A stretch of DNA of 64,000 nucleotides from Larix kaempferi (Eukaryota > Streptophyta > Pinopsida > Pinales > Pinaceae): contig BSBM01001025.1 in the NCBI GenBank assembly GCA_027924585.1, forward strand, positions 62,001 through 126,000, read 5' to 3'. How positions within the stretch are numbered: the first letter of the stretch is position 1; every line of letters starts with the position of its first letter. The position numbers and the translations under genes were made by a program. The notes below the pieces were generated by a model. The model was not told where the DNA came from. It did no database searches and worked only from the letters and a program-made list of their open reading frames with translations. This document shows, piece after piece, positions 42,187 to 54,334 of the stretch.

Positions 42187-44040
42187 GAACCCCCATTTTG
42201 GGTTCCCAAAAATGACTTCCACAGATTTGGAAAATATAAGTATAATCAATTTTATAAATTCTAGTACGATTTTTCAAAAGAAGATATAGAAGCCATAGAT
42301 CTAGTTCTATCTATTCTAGTACATGAATGTCAATAAATAAAACTATAGACCCAGATCTATTCATTCCACCACAAGAGTTAGCAAAATAAATACTTCAAAC
42401 CTGTTTTCGACGGTTGGACCAGCGAATCGATGGAGTCCTCGAAGTGGTTTCCATACGATCCAATCCAATCTTCTAACAAAGTACCGAGTGACCCCTTGGT
42501 TGACCTCCCTACCGTATCGGGGTTATTCTTCTTCACCTAGAACCCCCGAGCTAATGGGGTCGTAAGAACACACACGCTAGCCTCCCGAAAGGATCTCCCA
42601 ATCCCCGTTCCGGCTAATCCCAACTCCAAGGATCATAACATAATCCGAGATTATGATGACCATCCAGCATTAGGGAATAAGAGATGTCTTTCTCTCCTTC
42701 TCCTCCCTGATTATATAGCAAAATCATGTGTGCCATGTGTCTGTCCATGCACATATTTAATTTAATTTAATATTTTAATTTTCAATATTCTCAAATACAT
42801 GTGTCTTCTTAATGTCTTTAATGTGCACCTAAATCCCTAGATCAATGGGAGTTAGGTGTAGAAGAGTTATACTTCTCTTTTGGTTCTCATTTAGTTTACT
42901 TAACAATCTTTTAGTTAGACTTATTGTTTTCTATTTTTCCTTCGTTTCCTAATATTAAGATTGAATTAAAAGATGATTCATTTTACTAAAAGTATAATCT
43001 ATTTTAAATTTTCTCTTAATAAAATAATTTAAATGAATAATAAAATTAATTAAAGTAAAATCTTGAATAATAATAAAAGAAAAACAATTCTTTTATTAAT
43101 GACCTATTTCAATTCTTTCTCAAAATAATGAAGTCAATTAAATAGAATCTTTAATAGAATGATTTAAAATAATAAAATCCATAAAATTAAAATCTTTGAA
43201 TAAAAATAATTCTCTTATTATTAATCTTTTTCAATCAGCATAATTAATCAAATTTAATATTGAATAAAATCAATCTCTTCAATTCTTTTTCAAGTTAATA
43301 AAATCAGTTAAAATGAATAATTCAAATTAATGAAATCAATTAAAAATAAAATCTTGAATAGAATTATTCAAATTAATAAAATAGAACAAAATGAAATAAA
43401 GTATTTCTTAAATCTTATGTGAAATTTTCATTTATACCATTGATTAATTTTCTTCCTCTCGTTCTTGTCTAGGTACCTCTTTGGTGGGCCCTTCTGACAG
43501 TTTCATTTCTTCCTTCTTATGGTTAGTACTACGTAGCGACTGGGAACCGTTACCGTGATCTCTCAACTATGCTCCTTGGAGACTAAGGGATGTTGAGGGA
43601 TAAGGCTCTCCTTATTGCGCTCCCCTCAACTCATCGTACGCGACCAAATCATTATGGCCTTGCCCGTACGGCATACGCTTCCCCGGGTGAGCTGAAACGG
43701 CTTTACCCATACGTGGATTGCTAATCCAGGGTCGACAGTAAGTCGTCGTACCCCTATGTGTTATTTTCATTCTTACGACCCCTATAATTCCATTGTGGGT
43801 CAATCGGTAAATCATCTTACCTGCCACTGCACACACACACACACTCAAGCGCACATTAGTAGCGTTGCACTATCAAAATCCACACCTTAGTTATCCAATC
43901 ATCTTTTGGATAAAAAAATCGAATGAGATTTCAAATCTATCGGTTGTCCTTTCCTCCAAGATGAGAAGGTAAACACTATACAATCTTCCTTAAAATACAG
44001 ATGGGTAAGTTTTAACCATGAATTAACAAATCAAGAGCGA
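42187..44040. other. LTR-like and AT-rich patchwork
   Basis: Begins tgtaggaacccccattttgg, again LTR-like. 42420-42700 is GC-richer, 42740-43430 very AT-rich with many aataaaatcaattaaa-type repeats, and 43500-43870 GC-richer with a (CA)n run at about 43831-43845. No gene is supported; the 80-codon minus-strand frame 43612-43854 has no motif. Confidence 0.4.
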
Positions 44041-44074
44041 CTACCAAATATTCCAAAATCCAATTCCCAAAAGA

Positions 44075-44341
44075 CTACTTCCAAATCCCAAGAGGAGAAG
44101 ATGTTACTGGCAAAGGAGGCACAGGGTTCTGATGCTCTTGATTTGAGGTGCTCACAAAAGAAGCGTCAGGAGCATGCAAGGCATTCGGAGTGGAAAACAA
44201 CCAAACCGGCAGCCCAATAGTGAATCCAGGAAGATTCAGGGTAGCCATTAAGGGAGCACCAATGTTTCCAATGAATGGAACAGCAAAAGGATCCCCCGGA
44301 ACAGGGGTACCTTGATTGGCACTCGCCGAAATGCTAGACAT
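44075..44341 (-). pseudogene. Possible start of a G3 gag (88 codons)
   Basis: ATG at 44341 on the minus strand: MSSISASANQGTPVPGDPFA, Pro/Ala-rich, stop at 44075. It is about 2 kb from the PBS in the expected direction. No capsid motif is visible, so the gag assignment rests on position only. Confidence 0.3.
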
Positions 44342-46369
44342 AGTTTCCTGCTCGAATGAACAAGAAAATCTCTAAGGCAAACTAAAAAAAGTAGCACAAA
44401 GAGCACACCACTAAAAAAAGGTCCTAGGTAAATCAAACCAGGCAAACAGATGCCTTCCGGAGAAGAGTCTGGGATGATGAGGGCCCAGAACAGATCAACG
44501 AAGGAAGAAAGACAGTTACCCAGGGTCCACAATACAATGACTAAGGGTGCAAGCGCTGGAATCACCCAACCGCCCTCCCAAAGACCTGCAAGGGGTTTCC
44601 TCCCACGTCTGTCTTAGGTACAGAAGATATACTTTCTGCTGTCACCTGTGTATGAACCTAGAGTCAGATACTAAGGATACCACAACACCGAAAATTCCTG
44701 GGGGAACAGTCACCGGTTGAATCAGAAAGCGTGGGCAGAGTAGCTAAGCCCGAAACTCGAAAGAGTCCCCAATACGCAATCCGATCCTGGCATATGCTTG
44801 AACAGCAAGTAGGAGGAGTATTCCCACAAACTGATCTCGCAATGACCTACTGCATAGATCCCAGGCAAATTTTGAGTGAGGTGGGTTTACCTATGATAGT
44901 CTCACTACGATTTTTGTGCAATGTGTGATCTTGGGTGGCTTAAGGTGATTTAAACCCAAGACCCTAACCAAAACTAGTTGGTGTAGTGTAACCTAGAAAA
45001 GAAAATGTTGCTAGTTCATTTTATTAGAATTCATTTTAAAGGTTACTTGCTTACTCAAAAAAGGTAGTGGGTGTGTGAGAGTGGTTATAATAGAGATAGT
45101 ACTGAAAATGAAATATTTACCACCAAACAAATCTTTTTATTTTCAATGCAAGTCTTAAAATTCTAATCTAGAATGCATGTGCAAATGCAATTTTTAATCT
45201 TTTAAATGCAAAAAGGGTAAAAATAAAGTCTAAATGTAAAAAATTAAACTCAAAACCTAAGAATGCAGCTACTCAAGCAACTAGGTATGCAAAAGAAAAC
45301 TTGTTCTTTTTGATGCAAAGCACTCTAAAATCTTTTAAGCCACTTGCAAGGTACTCTATTCAGAAAATGAATCAAAATTATTTATTCTTTTCAAAGGTAA
45401 GAAACAAAAACTGAAACTAACCTACTATCAAAGCAAAGCAAAGAAACTTTCAAGTTCTCTTTATGAAACAGTAAAAGCTACCAAATATGACTTTCAAATT
45501 CTTATTGATGTAAGCATGCCAACCATTGGGAAAAGAGTACAAAAACTAATTTTAGACCCAAACGAAGCAAATGAACTACAAAGAAGTATGGTTTGGTAAA
45601 GTCAGGTCTGCACATAAACAATGCAAACAAGGTCTTGAACAACAGCCAAAACACTTGAGCTTTCACTACAAAAGAAAAACTAAAAGCATAAGGGAGGATA
45701 AGAAACCAACCTAAAAGAGAAATTTCACTCAAATAGATACAAACAGGGTCAAGAAGACTCAAGAGGTTCCAAATCCAGTGGAAAATGGGGCGAGCAAGTT
45801 CAGTCAGACTCAAATTAGGGTACAAAGCACCAAACAGGTCCACAACCCCCCAACTTAGGTCAACAAACCCCAAAACTTTCCAAACAAGCCCGAATTGATC
45901 AAAAGAGGTTCAAATCATGAATGTAGGATCAGTACAAGGATGGGAGACCACTTACAGTGGATTAAATCAGACCTAGGGTCATCAGGGACCCCAAAAAATG
46001 CAGCCACAGCCCCCAGATTTGGGTCCACAACCCAAAAAATAAAAAAAAATCAAACCCAGATTGTGAGCGCTACTGTGTATGAAGGAAACTAGCGCTCATA
46101 GCAGTATGGGCGCTACTGTGCAGAGGAAAAGTAGCGTATGGGCGCTACTGTGTGGTACAAACAGTAGCGTACAAGAAAAAAAAGTCTAAAAAATGGGGTT
46201 AAAACCCCCAAACTGGGTCCACAAAGGTTTGCAAGGACTGGGAAGGGTCTGTAAAAATCCCAGGAGGGTCAAACATAGCCTACTAACTGAGCCTAATCAA
46301 GAAAATGAACAAATACCATCAAACAGAACTGAAGAAATGACCTTGGATACCCCTAAGCAGTTAGGCTTT
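44342..46369 (-). other. G3 leader
   Basis: Non-coding by inspection. It includes a cluster of short inverted repeats at 46060-46172. Hydrophobic minus-strand frames (45502-45873, 44248-44565) probably reflect the T-rich strand. Confidence 0.4.
46060..46172. repeat. Cluster of gcgctactgt / acagtagcg inverted repeats
   Basis: At least three copies of gcgctactgtgt-like sequence on the + strand and two or three reverse-oriented copies (agcgctcat, aagtagcgtatg, acagtagcgta) within about 110 bp. They could fold into stems. Confidence 0.7.
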
Positions 46370-46386
46370 CCCCAGCGGAGTCGCCA
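46370..46386 (-). other. G3 primer-binding site
   Basis: ccccagcggagtcgcca on the + strand; tggcgactccgctgggg on the element strand, a well-known plant gypsy PBS form, three bases after the LTR end. Confidence 0.8.
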
Positions 46387-46389
46387 TTC

Positions 46390-46913
46390 TGTTGTGGGGA
46401 AAATGCACCTATAGTTCAGGGGAGAAACTACCAACTTACGGTGATAAAGATAGACTTACAAGCATTCTGCAAGTACAACAAATAAATGAAGAGATTAGGG
46501 TTTAGAGATGTAGGAACCTCATTCAGAAGGTTGATCCTAGCTTTGCCTCCCTCGCTCTTCAATGCTTATCCAGTGTCGCAATGCCCAGACCTGCAAAACA
46601 ACTTGATACCTTTCTCAAACACATTTGACTACATATATAATACTGATATCCATGATATAACAAGACATCAAACTATAATCAAACAGTAATCAAATCTAAG
46701 ACACATTAATAAGTCATATTTGGAAAGGAAAGAACGTCTGATCTTTATTAATGAATGAAAGCAAGTACATACAAATATACCTTCCTTCAAGCTTGTCACT
46801 TCACGAAACCTAGATTCAAGGTCTCCTGCTCTCGTTCTCCAAGGATCCCAACCTCTAAGCAATTGTACTAGGGTTTACCAAAACTGAAGCACAAGAGAGG
46901 GGGATGAGGGTCT
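46390..46913 (-). repeat. G3 LTR, 3' portion
   Basis: On the minus strand it ends tttccccacaaca. Its other part is displaced by G4. 46909-46913 (ggtct) should be the G4 target-site duplication, to be matched outside the window. Confidence 0.6.
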
Positions 46914-47904
46914 TGTTGATGCCTCGGATATCGTAGCATCAATCAGAAAGGGATTCTCCCCGAGAGACGGTCCCAATTAGACTATCTCCCGTTTGGTGTA
47001 GGGAATCCGTCCGGTTAGCGGTTCCGGCAACCGTGGTTTTGGACTTTAAATCCGATTTTACCGGTTATGGCCCGATCCACCTTCCTTTTGGGTTTTATGT
47101 GTTTTATATGAGATGCACATGCCTAAATTATACTTAATCTAAATGCAGTTGAAACAGATCTAAATCTAGAAACGGGAACACGTCTATCTATCCCTGCAGG
47201 GAACACGCTTAAGGGAGGAGCAATCAGCTGTAACAGTTATCGTAATCAAAGAACAGATAGCTATTATTTCTCACAATGAAAGCTACAGCCACATGAAGAT
47301 CTTGAGAAGGTAGCTTCTCATTCAGCATGGAACGCATCTATTGCTCAGACAACAGAGGGAAATGAAAGAATAAAGAACGCATCTATTGCTCATAAACAGA
47401 AGAAAGCAAAATTATTTAATCTATGTAACAAAATAAAGAAACAGATCTAAACGTAATAAAACTGGAATTAAACTCAAGGATCCCTGCAAGGAGCAATTTA
47501 AAGTTATGAACAATGAGCCACATGGATTACCCGGAAGAAAGAACAGTTAGCTATTCGATCTGGACAAAGGAATCTACAGCAATACATTTCATTGTTCACA
47601 AAATAGAGAGAACGCATGCCTAGAGGAGGGCAAAATCATTAACGCAAAGAAATAATTCAGAAGTCAAGAATGATCTCACATTGCAGAATTGCAGTCATTA
47701 GAATAGTCCAATATAAAGCAACCCAACATTCCAAGCAAAACGTCCATCTCCCGTGGCTTCTATTAGAAAATTCAATTTACAGAACCGATACAAGATAGCT
47801 CATATCATTTGCCCAAAATTTTCATTCCCTGCCAAAAGTCCTTTCTAATCTTTCCTAGCTTCTATTTATAGTTACAAATCTGCCCTCCGGGCTGACACCT
47901 AGCA
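46914..47904 (-). repeat. G4 LTR terminal 1 kb, downstream copy
   Basis: On the minus strand ends gatatccgaggcatcaaca. If the LTR is short, it would start at 47904 (tgctaggtgtcagccc after aagtggggaa, polypurine-like). If long, it starts far upstream, near 54070 (tgctagtcacac after a gggggggg tract). Confidence 0.75.
47862..47871 (-). promoter_or_regulatory. TATA-box-like element in the G4 LTR (downstream copy)
   Basis: ctatttatag on the + strand, ctataaatag on the element strand, about 950 bases before the LTR end. The upstream copy has it at 61392-61401, where it would drive gag-pol. Promoter function is inferred. Confidence 0.55.
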
Positions 47905-48110
47905 TTCCCCACTTGTCATTTACAGGAATTTCCACTATAATCAACCACCAAAATGGCCATTTCCTTTACAAAAAATATTTTGACAAAAATAGGGACAGCT
48001 GTCCCACGGCTTACGCCTTACATATTCAAAATATACATAACAGAAAATTTGCTAACATCAAGCGTTCCCTGTTGGGCACGTGTTTGTCTGCAGAGAGTGG
48101 CTCACTGAAT

Positions 48111-50951
48111 TCAGCCTCTACATTCCTGTGCGTGAGCCTCTTCTGGCAAAGGGTCGCCCAAGTTGATGGTCACTGATGCTTCCTGGGAAGAGGCCCTCGA
48201 ATCCCCTGCTGATGCTGCTCCTAATTGGGAAGGGGGAATGGGACTGGCCAGAATTTCTGCCATTGCTGGGGAAGAGGCTGCTGGGAGAGGGGCTGCCGGA
48301 TCTACTGATGCTTCTGCTGCTGCTGCAGCTTTCCTGACCTCCTCTTCTATGTAGCTGTGCCACACACCTGTGTCTCTTATGATTATGTTTGCTGCAGCAG
48401 GAAACATGATTTTCTGAGAAGTCACATTCTTCCCGAGCTCTGTTTTAATGCTTTGTACTTCTGCTTCAGCAGCTTGATATGTTTCCTTCAGCAGATGGTT
48501 GTGAAGTGTTGATGAACCGATGTAATGTTGGAGATCATCCATTGCAAGGACATCAATGCTTTTCACGTACTCCATCTGGACGCCTAGCTCTTCTTTCAGT
48601 TGAGATAACCGCTGCTCCTTTCCCGGGAAGTCTTCTAGGGTCTGAGGGAAACTCAATGAGCAGTTGTCATGGACTCCTTTGAGCTTTTGGTATAGGTTGT
48701 TGATTCTATCTGTGGTTTTCTGCACACTGGCCATCAGCTTATTGGCACAGTTCCGGCCAAACTCCAACAAGGCTATATCTTCATTAAAATCTTCCACGGC
48801 CTTGAAAGGAAGATGCGGGGGGAAAGGTCCTTTCCCTTCCCTCCATGCCATCTGATTTATGACATTTGCCTTGACATGGGTATTCTTAGCTTTGAGCCTG
48901 TGGGCTTCCGTATTGACCTCTTTTAGTCTACCCGTCATGGCCTTGAGTTTGCATACCTCATCAGTGATTAGCTCTTGAGAGCCATACACTTGCTGTAGGA
49001 TATTGCATGACAGCTCGTGGAAGGGGGACATGTCCAAGGTTCTGCTTTCCACTTGCTCTAACCGCTCAGCTAATGGAAGGGGGACCATTGCTTTTCTTTT
49101 CTTATCATAAACAAACTCATTCCATTTGGACACCGTACGTTTCCCAGATGGAGTGTACGGTACAATTGGTCGGTTTATGATGTCTATGTCTTCTTTCATA
49201 GGTGGGGTCCGGACTTCCTGAGCGGGGTCTGTTCCTTCCTTTTGGGTACCAGAGCCACCTGCTTGAGAGGTGTCTATCTCCATGTCTTGCACCCCGGACC
49301 CACCTTCCTCAGTATTTTCCCTTGTCTTCAATTCTTCCTCTGCCTTCTTCCTTGCTTCAGCTCATTCAGCCTCTGCTTCTTTCTGCTTTTGGGCTTCTTC
49401 AGCCTCCTTCCGCAGTCTTTCATTTTCAGCGTCTTGTTGCTTTCTCGCTTCCTCGGCTTCCTTTTGTAATCTTGCCTCTTCTCTTAATCTGAGCTCTTCC
49501 TGAGCTCGGGCATCCTTGGCTTCTCTCTCCTTTTGCTGGGTGGTCTTCTGGGCTCTGGCTGAGCTAGAGCTCGCTCCAGTACTTTGGCGACAGATCCGTA
49601 GCTCAGTCATGTTGCTGATGCCTCTGAATGCTTCCTCCTCGGCATCGGGGTAGTGGGAGTATTCGAAGTTAGCATAGTTCCCCTTGCAATGCTCGGCCAC
49701 TTTACCCTTTCTGTCGTTCCTGTGGAAGATGACCTCACCGAAATGGAAGGCCTTCAACTCTTGAACAAATTCGTCGGCAGAGGCCACCCCTGAAAACTTG
49801 TAAGCACCTATGCAGAAAGGTAGGGGGGGAAAGGATGCCTTGTGTAGCTTGTGGAGGAATGCTCCAATCCCATCCAAGAAGAGTTGTCTTACTGCTTCCT
49901 TGAGCACCACATAGTCTGTGGCATACTGCGGCAATATGTACGGGGGCTTAGTCCCTCCGAACATTCTCAAGTAGGTACCCTGTTCTGAAAAGTAGAAGTC
50001 CCCATAATCCTCAAGGACTTCCAAAGCGTTTTGTGACAGGCAACCTGGTTCTTCCTTGAACATTTTCTCGTATAGGGGCATGATGAACCCCTCACAGATG
50101 AGTTTGTATCTGGGCTTGTAATTCTGAGCCCACAACATCTTGAATGCGATGTAGACCGGGGCTGTGGCCCTATCCCATGTACACCCCAATCCGGGGAACT
50201 CTATCTTGGCCAAGATACAATCTATTAGGTATGAAGACATGAAGAATTCAGCCTTCTTCACGGCCAGCCCGAGCTTAGCAGCACTTATCATTGAGGCCAG
50301 ACTATCTGACAAGATAGTGGCCCAGTCAAACACTGTCCCCTGAAATGCCACATAGTGAATAATAGGGACCCACTGAATCTTGTATACTGTGCCATCGGGC
50401 ATGCCGAATATTCTGCATAGCATTAAAGCGATCAATCTGAAAGGGGCCCTCAGGTTCTGCACGTCATATTCATCATTTCCCTTCTTTCTCAAATGCTTCC
50501 CTCCCCTTAATAGCTTCTTGGCCATCTCGACGTTATCCATTTGGCCCAACCACTCGTCAGTCAGAGCTTGTTGGACACGGGGAAACTTGTAGGCCGCCGC
50601 AATATACGCGGGTTGAAACGAGGCGATAGCCATTTTCCCGCTATCATTTATCACTCTCCCTTCAGCATCCGCATGTTGGAGTATCCACCTGATCACTTCA
50701 GCACAGGGGAACAACTCAGGGCGGGTAGCGGCTCTAGTTATGCCCGAGGCTCTGATGTTAAGATAGATTGGTGCTTCCTCTAGCAGCATATCTGGGATTT
50801 CTTGGTCCCGGATCATTCTGTAAATGTCTCCCCATCTGATTTCTGGAGGGACACCAGTATTGCACCTAGTGTCTTGGAGCGAGGTTTCAATCTTGGGAGG
50901 GGCAGGCTTCTTTTCTGCCATCTTAGCTTTCTTCTTACCGGTTTTCGACAT
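48111..50951 (-). pseudogene. G4 ORF2, downstream copy: long coiled-coil protein with one stop and one in-frame deletion
   Basis: ATG at 50951 (MSKTGKKKAKMAEKKPAPPK, good purine context). Residues ~30-400 look globular (IRWGDIYRMIRDQEI; FPGLGCTWDRATAPVYIAFK; FIMPLYEKMFKEEPG; FPPLPFCIGAYKF). A strongly charged Ala/Glu/Lys/Arg/Gln segment, about residues 465-560, should form a coiled coil. Then comes IVPYTPSGKRTVSKWNEFVY, further helical sequence and an Ala/Ser/Pro-rich end. A TGA at 49362-49364 replaces the CGA found in the other copy, and 396 bp (132 codons) present in the other copy at about 62605-63010 are missing near 49073. Frame is otherwise kept to the stop at 48111. I do not recognise the family; it has no zinc knuckle, protease or RT motif. 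Confidence 0.75.
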
Positions 50952-51129
50952 CTTGTTTTATCCCTGATAACATCCATATCACAGTCATTATTTGAGCACC
51001 AGGCTGTAAAGTTTTAGCAGAGAGTAACATTGCTTGACATTAATGAGATAAGTCAATGAAGCAAATATTTAGGAAGCAAAACATCATTTTAATCATAAGA
51101 CACATATTGAAACATTCGAAGCTCTTAAA
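50952..51129 (-). other. Upstream region of ORF2
   Basis: Short AT-rich stretch before the ORF2 ATG on the minus strand. No clear TATA box seen. Confidence 0.4.
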
Positions 51130-53060
51130 AGACGAGTATGGGATAAGCTATGTTGCGGAAGCTATTGGTTTTCGGACCGATAGGCGATTCGCGGAAGCAA
51201 TTGGCTTCCGGTTCCGCCTCGCGGAAGGAGATGTCTTTCGTTATAGCTGGGGTTGGAGAGGTTGATGGCGGGGAGACGCGGGTTGACTCGGTGAGGGCTA
51301 TGGATGCTATCGTCACGCGCGGCCACTCGCCGAGTCACTACGGGAGACTTTAGTCCGAGCGAAGGTAACGGCGCCGGGGATATGCTGACGGGGGGTGCTA
51401 GGGCGGCTGAGGCTTCGAGTTTCGGCTCGTGTGTAGGGGCTAAGGCTTATGGAAGGGGCCAGGGTTTTAAGTCCGAGTTAACGGCCCGGGACATGGAAAG
51501 CCCATAGGGTTTCGACGTCTTCACCTAAGACGAGGGGCGCGGCCCGGGGTTTAAAAAAACAATGGGGCATGGTTAACCGCCCGCACCCACCACTATTGAA
51601 ATAAAATATAACGTTTTCACAAAGGCCTATGACGATTTCGTATAATGGAAACTCCGTTCACTGTACCTGACGGGAAAAACATAGCCCTTTACGGGTGTTT
51701 TGTCCGTCAAAACCCCACTAAAACCGTTGTTTTCCCCAAAAAGACAACTCAGTAGTGAAAATCAAGGTTAAGATCCTACCTGGCACCGTGGGGATTGCTT
51801 GAGCAAGGTGGCTGCGAGCACGGATGAGCGAGGTGAGCTGGAGCGATTTGCACGGTATCGCACGTCGTTGGCCGGAAAAACAATGGTGTATTGGTCGAGC
51901 CCCTACCGTATTTTATAAAGGATGGGCACGTGTGAGCCTTTAATTTGGTAGTTGGTGTGATTAAAACGGGGTTTAAATTCGCCGCGCGTAGTGGTCATGT
52001 CAAACAATCTCGGTTTTCGTGCAACCGTCATTCGCGGGCCATTTTGCGAATCGCATCCGTCGTTGCGGAAGGGTTCAATGAAAGCTTCCGACGTTTCGGG
52101 GCTTAATGCGGAAAGGAAACTCGAAGCCTTCCGCGAGAGACCGCGGCGTAGCGGACGGGTAACACCAAAGCTTCCGCCCTTTCGGAAATATATAGCGAAT
52201 GCTCCCGGTATTTTCGGAAGACTTTTGCGAAAGCTTCCGCAAACCAAAATTTCAAAGTCTCGTTGATTTTTTCGGGAAGGTTTGGCGAAGGCTCCCGCTA
52301 GTTTCGGAAAGCTTTTGGGAATGGCTTCCGCCGTTTCGGAAGCAAAACTTATACTTTTCCGCATATTCACCCGGGGTCGTTTCGGAGTCCTTTGCCGAGC
52401 GGTTTAAGCGATTGGCTTCCGCCGTTTCGGAAGGGTATCCCGAAGGCTTCCATGGTTTCGGGAGCAAAAGGCTGAAGGCTTCCGCGATGGTTCTCCGAAA
52501 AATTCTAAGTTCTTTCATAGCTTCGGAAGGGAATCGTGAATTCCTCCGCAGGACTTATCCGAATGGCTTCCGCCGTTTCGGGACGTTTTATTGAATTCCC
52601 CCGCCGTTTCGGGAAGGAAACTCCAATTTCTCCGCGGACGGTTGCAAAAATGTTCTAAGTGTTTTCTGGGAGACTAAGGCGAATGTGTCCCGCCATTTCG
52701 GGAGGAAAGCCGGAACCTTTCCGCGGTTGCGGAAGGCTTGGGAGAAAGGCTCCGCTGTTTCGGGAGCTAAGCTGTTTCGGAGCTTGAACCGTTCCGCAGA
52801 AGCAATGATCGAAAATTTTCCAAGTCTTTTACTTCGGAAGAAGTTGATGAATCCCTTCGTGTTATTTCGGCAAGTTTACCCGAATGGCTTCCGCCGTTTC
52901 GGGAGAACAACTCGAACCTTTCCGTGGTTGCGGAAGGCTTGAGCGAAAGCTTCCGCCGTTTCGGGTGGTTTTGCCCAATAGCTTCCGCGGATTTTGACAA
53001 AGAAAATCTAAGTCCTCCTTTCGGAAGGTTGGACGTTTGACTCCCGCCATTTCGGGACAA
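51130..53060. repeat. CpG-rich degenerate repeat array (ggcttccgccgtttcgg family)
   Basis: About 1.9 kb much richer in GC and CpG than anything else in the window. From 52,080 to 53,060 the motif ttcgg(a/g)a recurs at least 15 times at 30-60-bp spacing, usually preceded by gcttccgccg. Together with tcggaagcttccg these form many inverted repeats. Open frames occur on both strands because of the composition and are not taken as genes. It lies between gag-pol and ORF2 of G4. Confidence 0.75.
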
Positions 53061-54334
53061 TGTCTGAATTATTCAAAACGTTTGGGACAAACTAAGTTAT
53101 CTTTTGGCTCATGGGGAAAACATGGAAGGATTGACGGCAAGCTGTTCAGCAGGGAAGTAAAATTTTATGCTGAAAACAGAACTGACGGCTGGGATGGCTT
53201 CTCAAGCAAACTTTCTACAAAAAATACAGGAGGGGCCCCAACATGTACAAAATTTTGGGGAGGGGTGTTGCTGCAACAACAATGGCGAGTCGCTGGCGAA
53301 CACAGATCTCTGAAAAAATACCCTACATGGTCTGGAACCTCATTAAAACATCCGTCTCGGGTGCACTACTCAGCTGAGCATTTTAGACTCATGTGGGGAA
53401 AGGAGCACTTTTCCTGCTAGCCATTGGGGAAAGGGGAGCTTCGACCGAGGCATCTTCACCACTCTCAGAGGGCCAGCATATGAGATTCATTTTAGGAGGT
53501 TCATCCCTCAAATGGTCACTACTGCCGGACTCCACAGGATTTGCAACACTTTCTTATGGACATTATTGTTCTTGTTCCTCATTCCCATGCTGCTGGCACC
53601 CTTTGGGATGCTTGTACTTTGGACAGCTTAGCTGTTTGAGCCTTCCAGGGATATTTTCTTTTGGACAGATCTTTGATTTGGGCTCCTCCATCCATAATGT
53701 CCTTTTGTGTGAGTTAGAGGTTTTATTGATTTGATCAAACTTCACGGACGGAGAGGAGCCCATTTTGAGCTGGGCCTTTTGGACAGCTTTCTTGATTTTA
53801 CATGTCCCTTTTGATTTTGTCTCAGCCATGCTTTAATTGAGGTGAGAATCCCTGGAAAACAGACTTTTGGATGTAGGCCATTTTGGCTTTTAAATCAGCA
53901 GCATGGAGTCATTTCAATACCCCATGTCCTCGAGAGGTGCCACTTTCCATGGGTCCAACTTAGGTAACCTTCTTGAGATGCCTTTAAAGTGTGAGAGTGG
54001 GTGGAGCCCAACGATAGTAGTGAAGATGGCCATGGGTCTCTGCTATTGAACAGGATTAGTGTGACTAGCAGGGTAGGCTTCCCCCCCCTTTTGAACATTC
54101 CAGCGAGAGCACAGCAGACCGGGTTCACTGAGCAGGGTTCCAGACTCATGGGTTGCAAGTTTTCTTTGAGAGAGCTATCTTCAACGGGAAAACTCAACAA
54201 AAGGGGGCTTCAGAAAACAAAACCTATCGAAAAGTTCAAATAACAAAGAAGGAAACAAAATGGCCGAAAAATAAAATAGCTAAAAGCGAAAGCGAAAAGA
54301 CAATCTTATTTATGTACAGGACGTCTCGAGGAGA
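53061..54334 (-). other. G4 region between gag-pol and the CpG-rich array
   Basis: Mostly non-coding. It contains a pyrimidine run at 54079-54092 (cttcccccccctttt; purine-rich on the element strand), a candidate polypurine tract, with tgctagtcacac starting on the minus strand at 54070, a candidate LTR start. A small ORF lies at 53563-53829. Confidence 0.5.
53563..53829 (-). CDS. Small basic ORF (88 aa), function unknown
   Basis: MAETKSKGTCKIKKAVQKAQ start, Lys-rich, with three Cys and two His near the end (LSCPKYKHPKGCQQHGN), which could be a metal-binding motif or chance. It is on the gag-pol strand. There is no second copy in the window to test conservation, so this is a weak call. Confidence 0.25.
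   Translation of the reverse strand: MAETKSKGTCKIKKAVQKAQLKMGSSPSVKFDQINKTSNSHKRTLWMEEPKSKICPKENIPGRLKQLSCPKYKHPKGCQQHGNEEQEQ

Larger units (their letters stand above)
44041..46913 (-). mobile_element. G3: 5' part of a minus-strand gypsy element
   Basis: On the minus strand: an LTR end (46913 to 46390), PBS (46386 to 46370), a 2-kb leader and a possible start of gag at 44341. It breaks off near 44041. The LTR is cut at 46914 by G4, so G3 is the older element and G4 is nested in it. Confidence 0.6.

Noticed and set aside
41289-43870. A single complete LTR or solo LTR starting at tgtaataccccc
   Set aside because: No matching end or target duplication could be found and the interrupted G2 RT does not resume, so only an LTR-like segment is reported.
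45502-45873. 123-codon hydrophobic minus-strand frame, and 44248-44565
   Set aside because: Phe/Leu-rich because the strand is T-rich; no conserved motif and they lie in a retroelement leader.
51903-53050. Frames of 80-155 codons on both strands in the CpG-rich array
   Set aside because: Low stop density from GC-rich composition; peptides merely repeat the DNA motif.
53563-53829. A zinc-finger protein for the 88-codon frame
   Set aside because: Cys/His spacing does not fit a standard finger; kept only as a weak ORF call.
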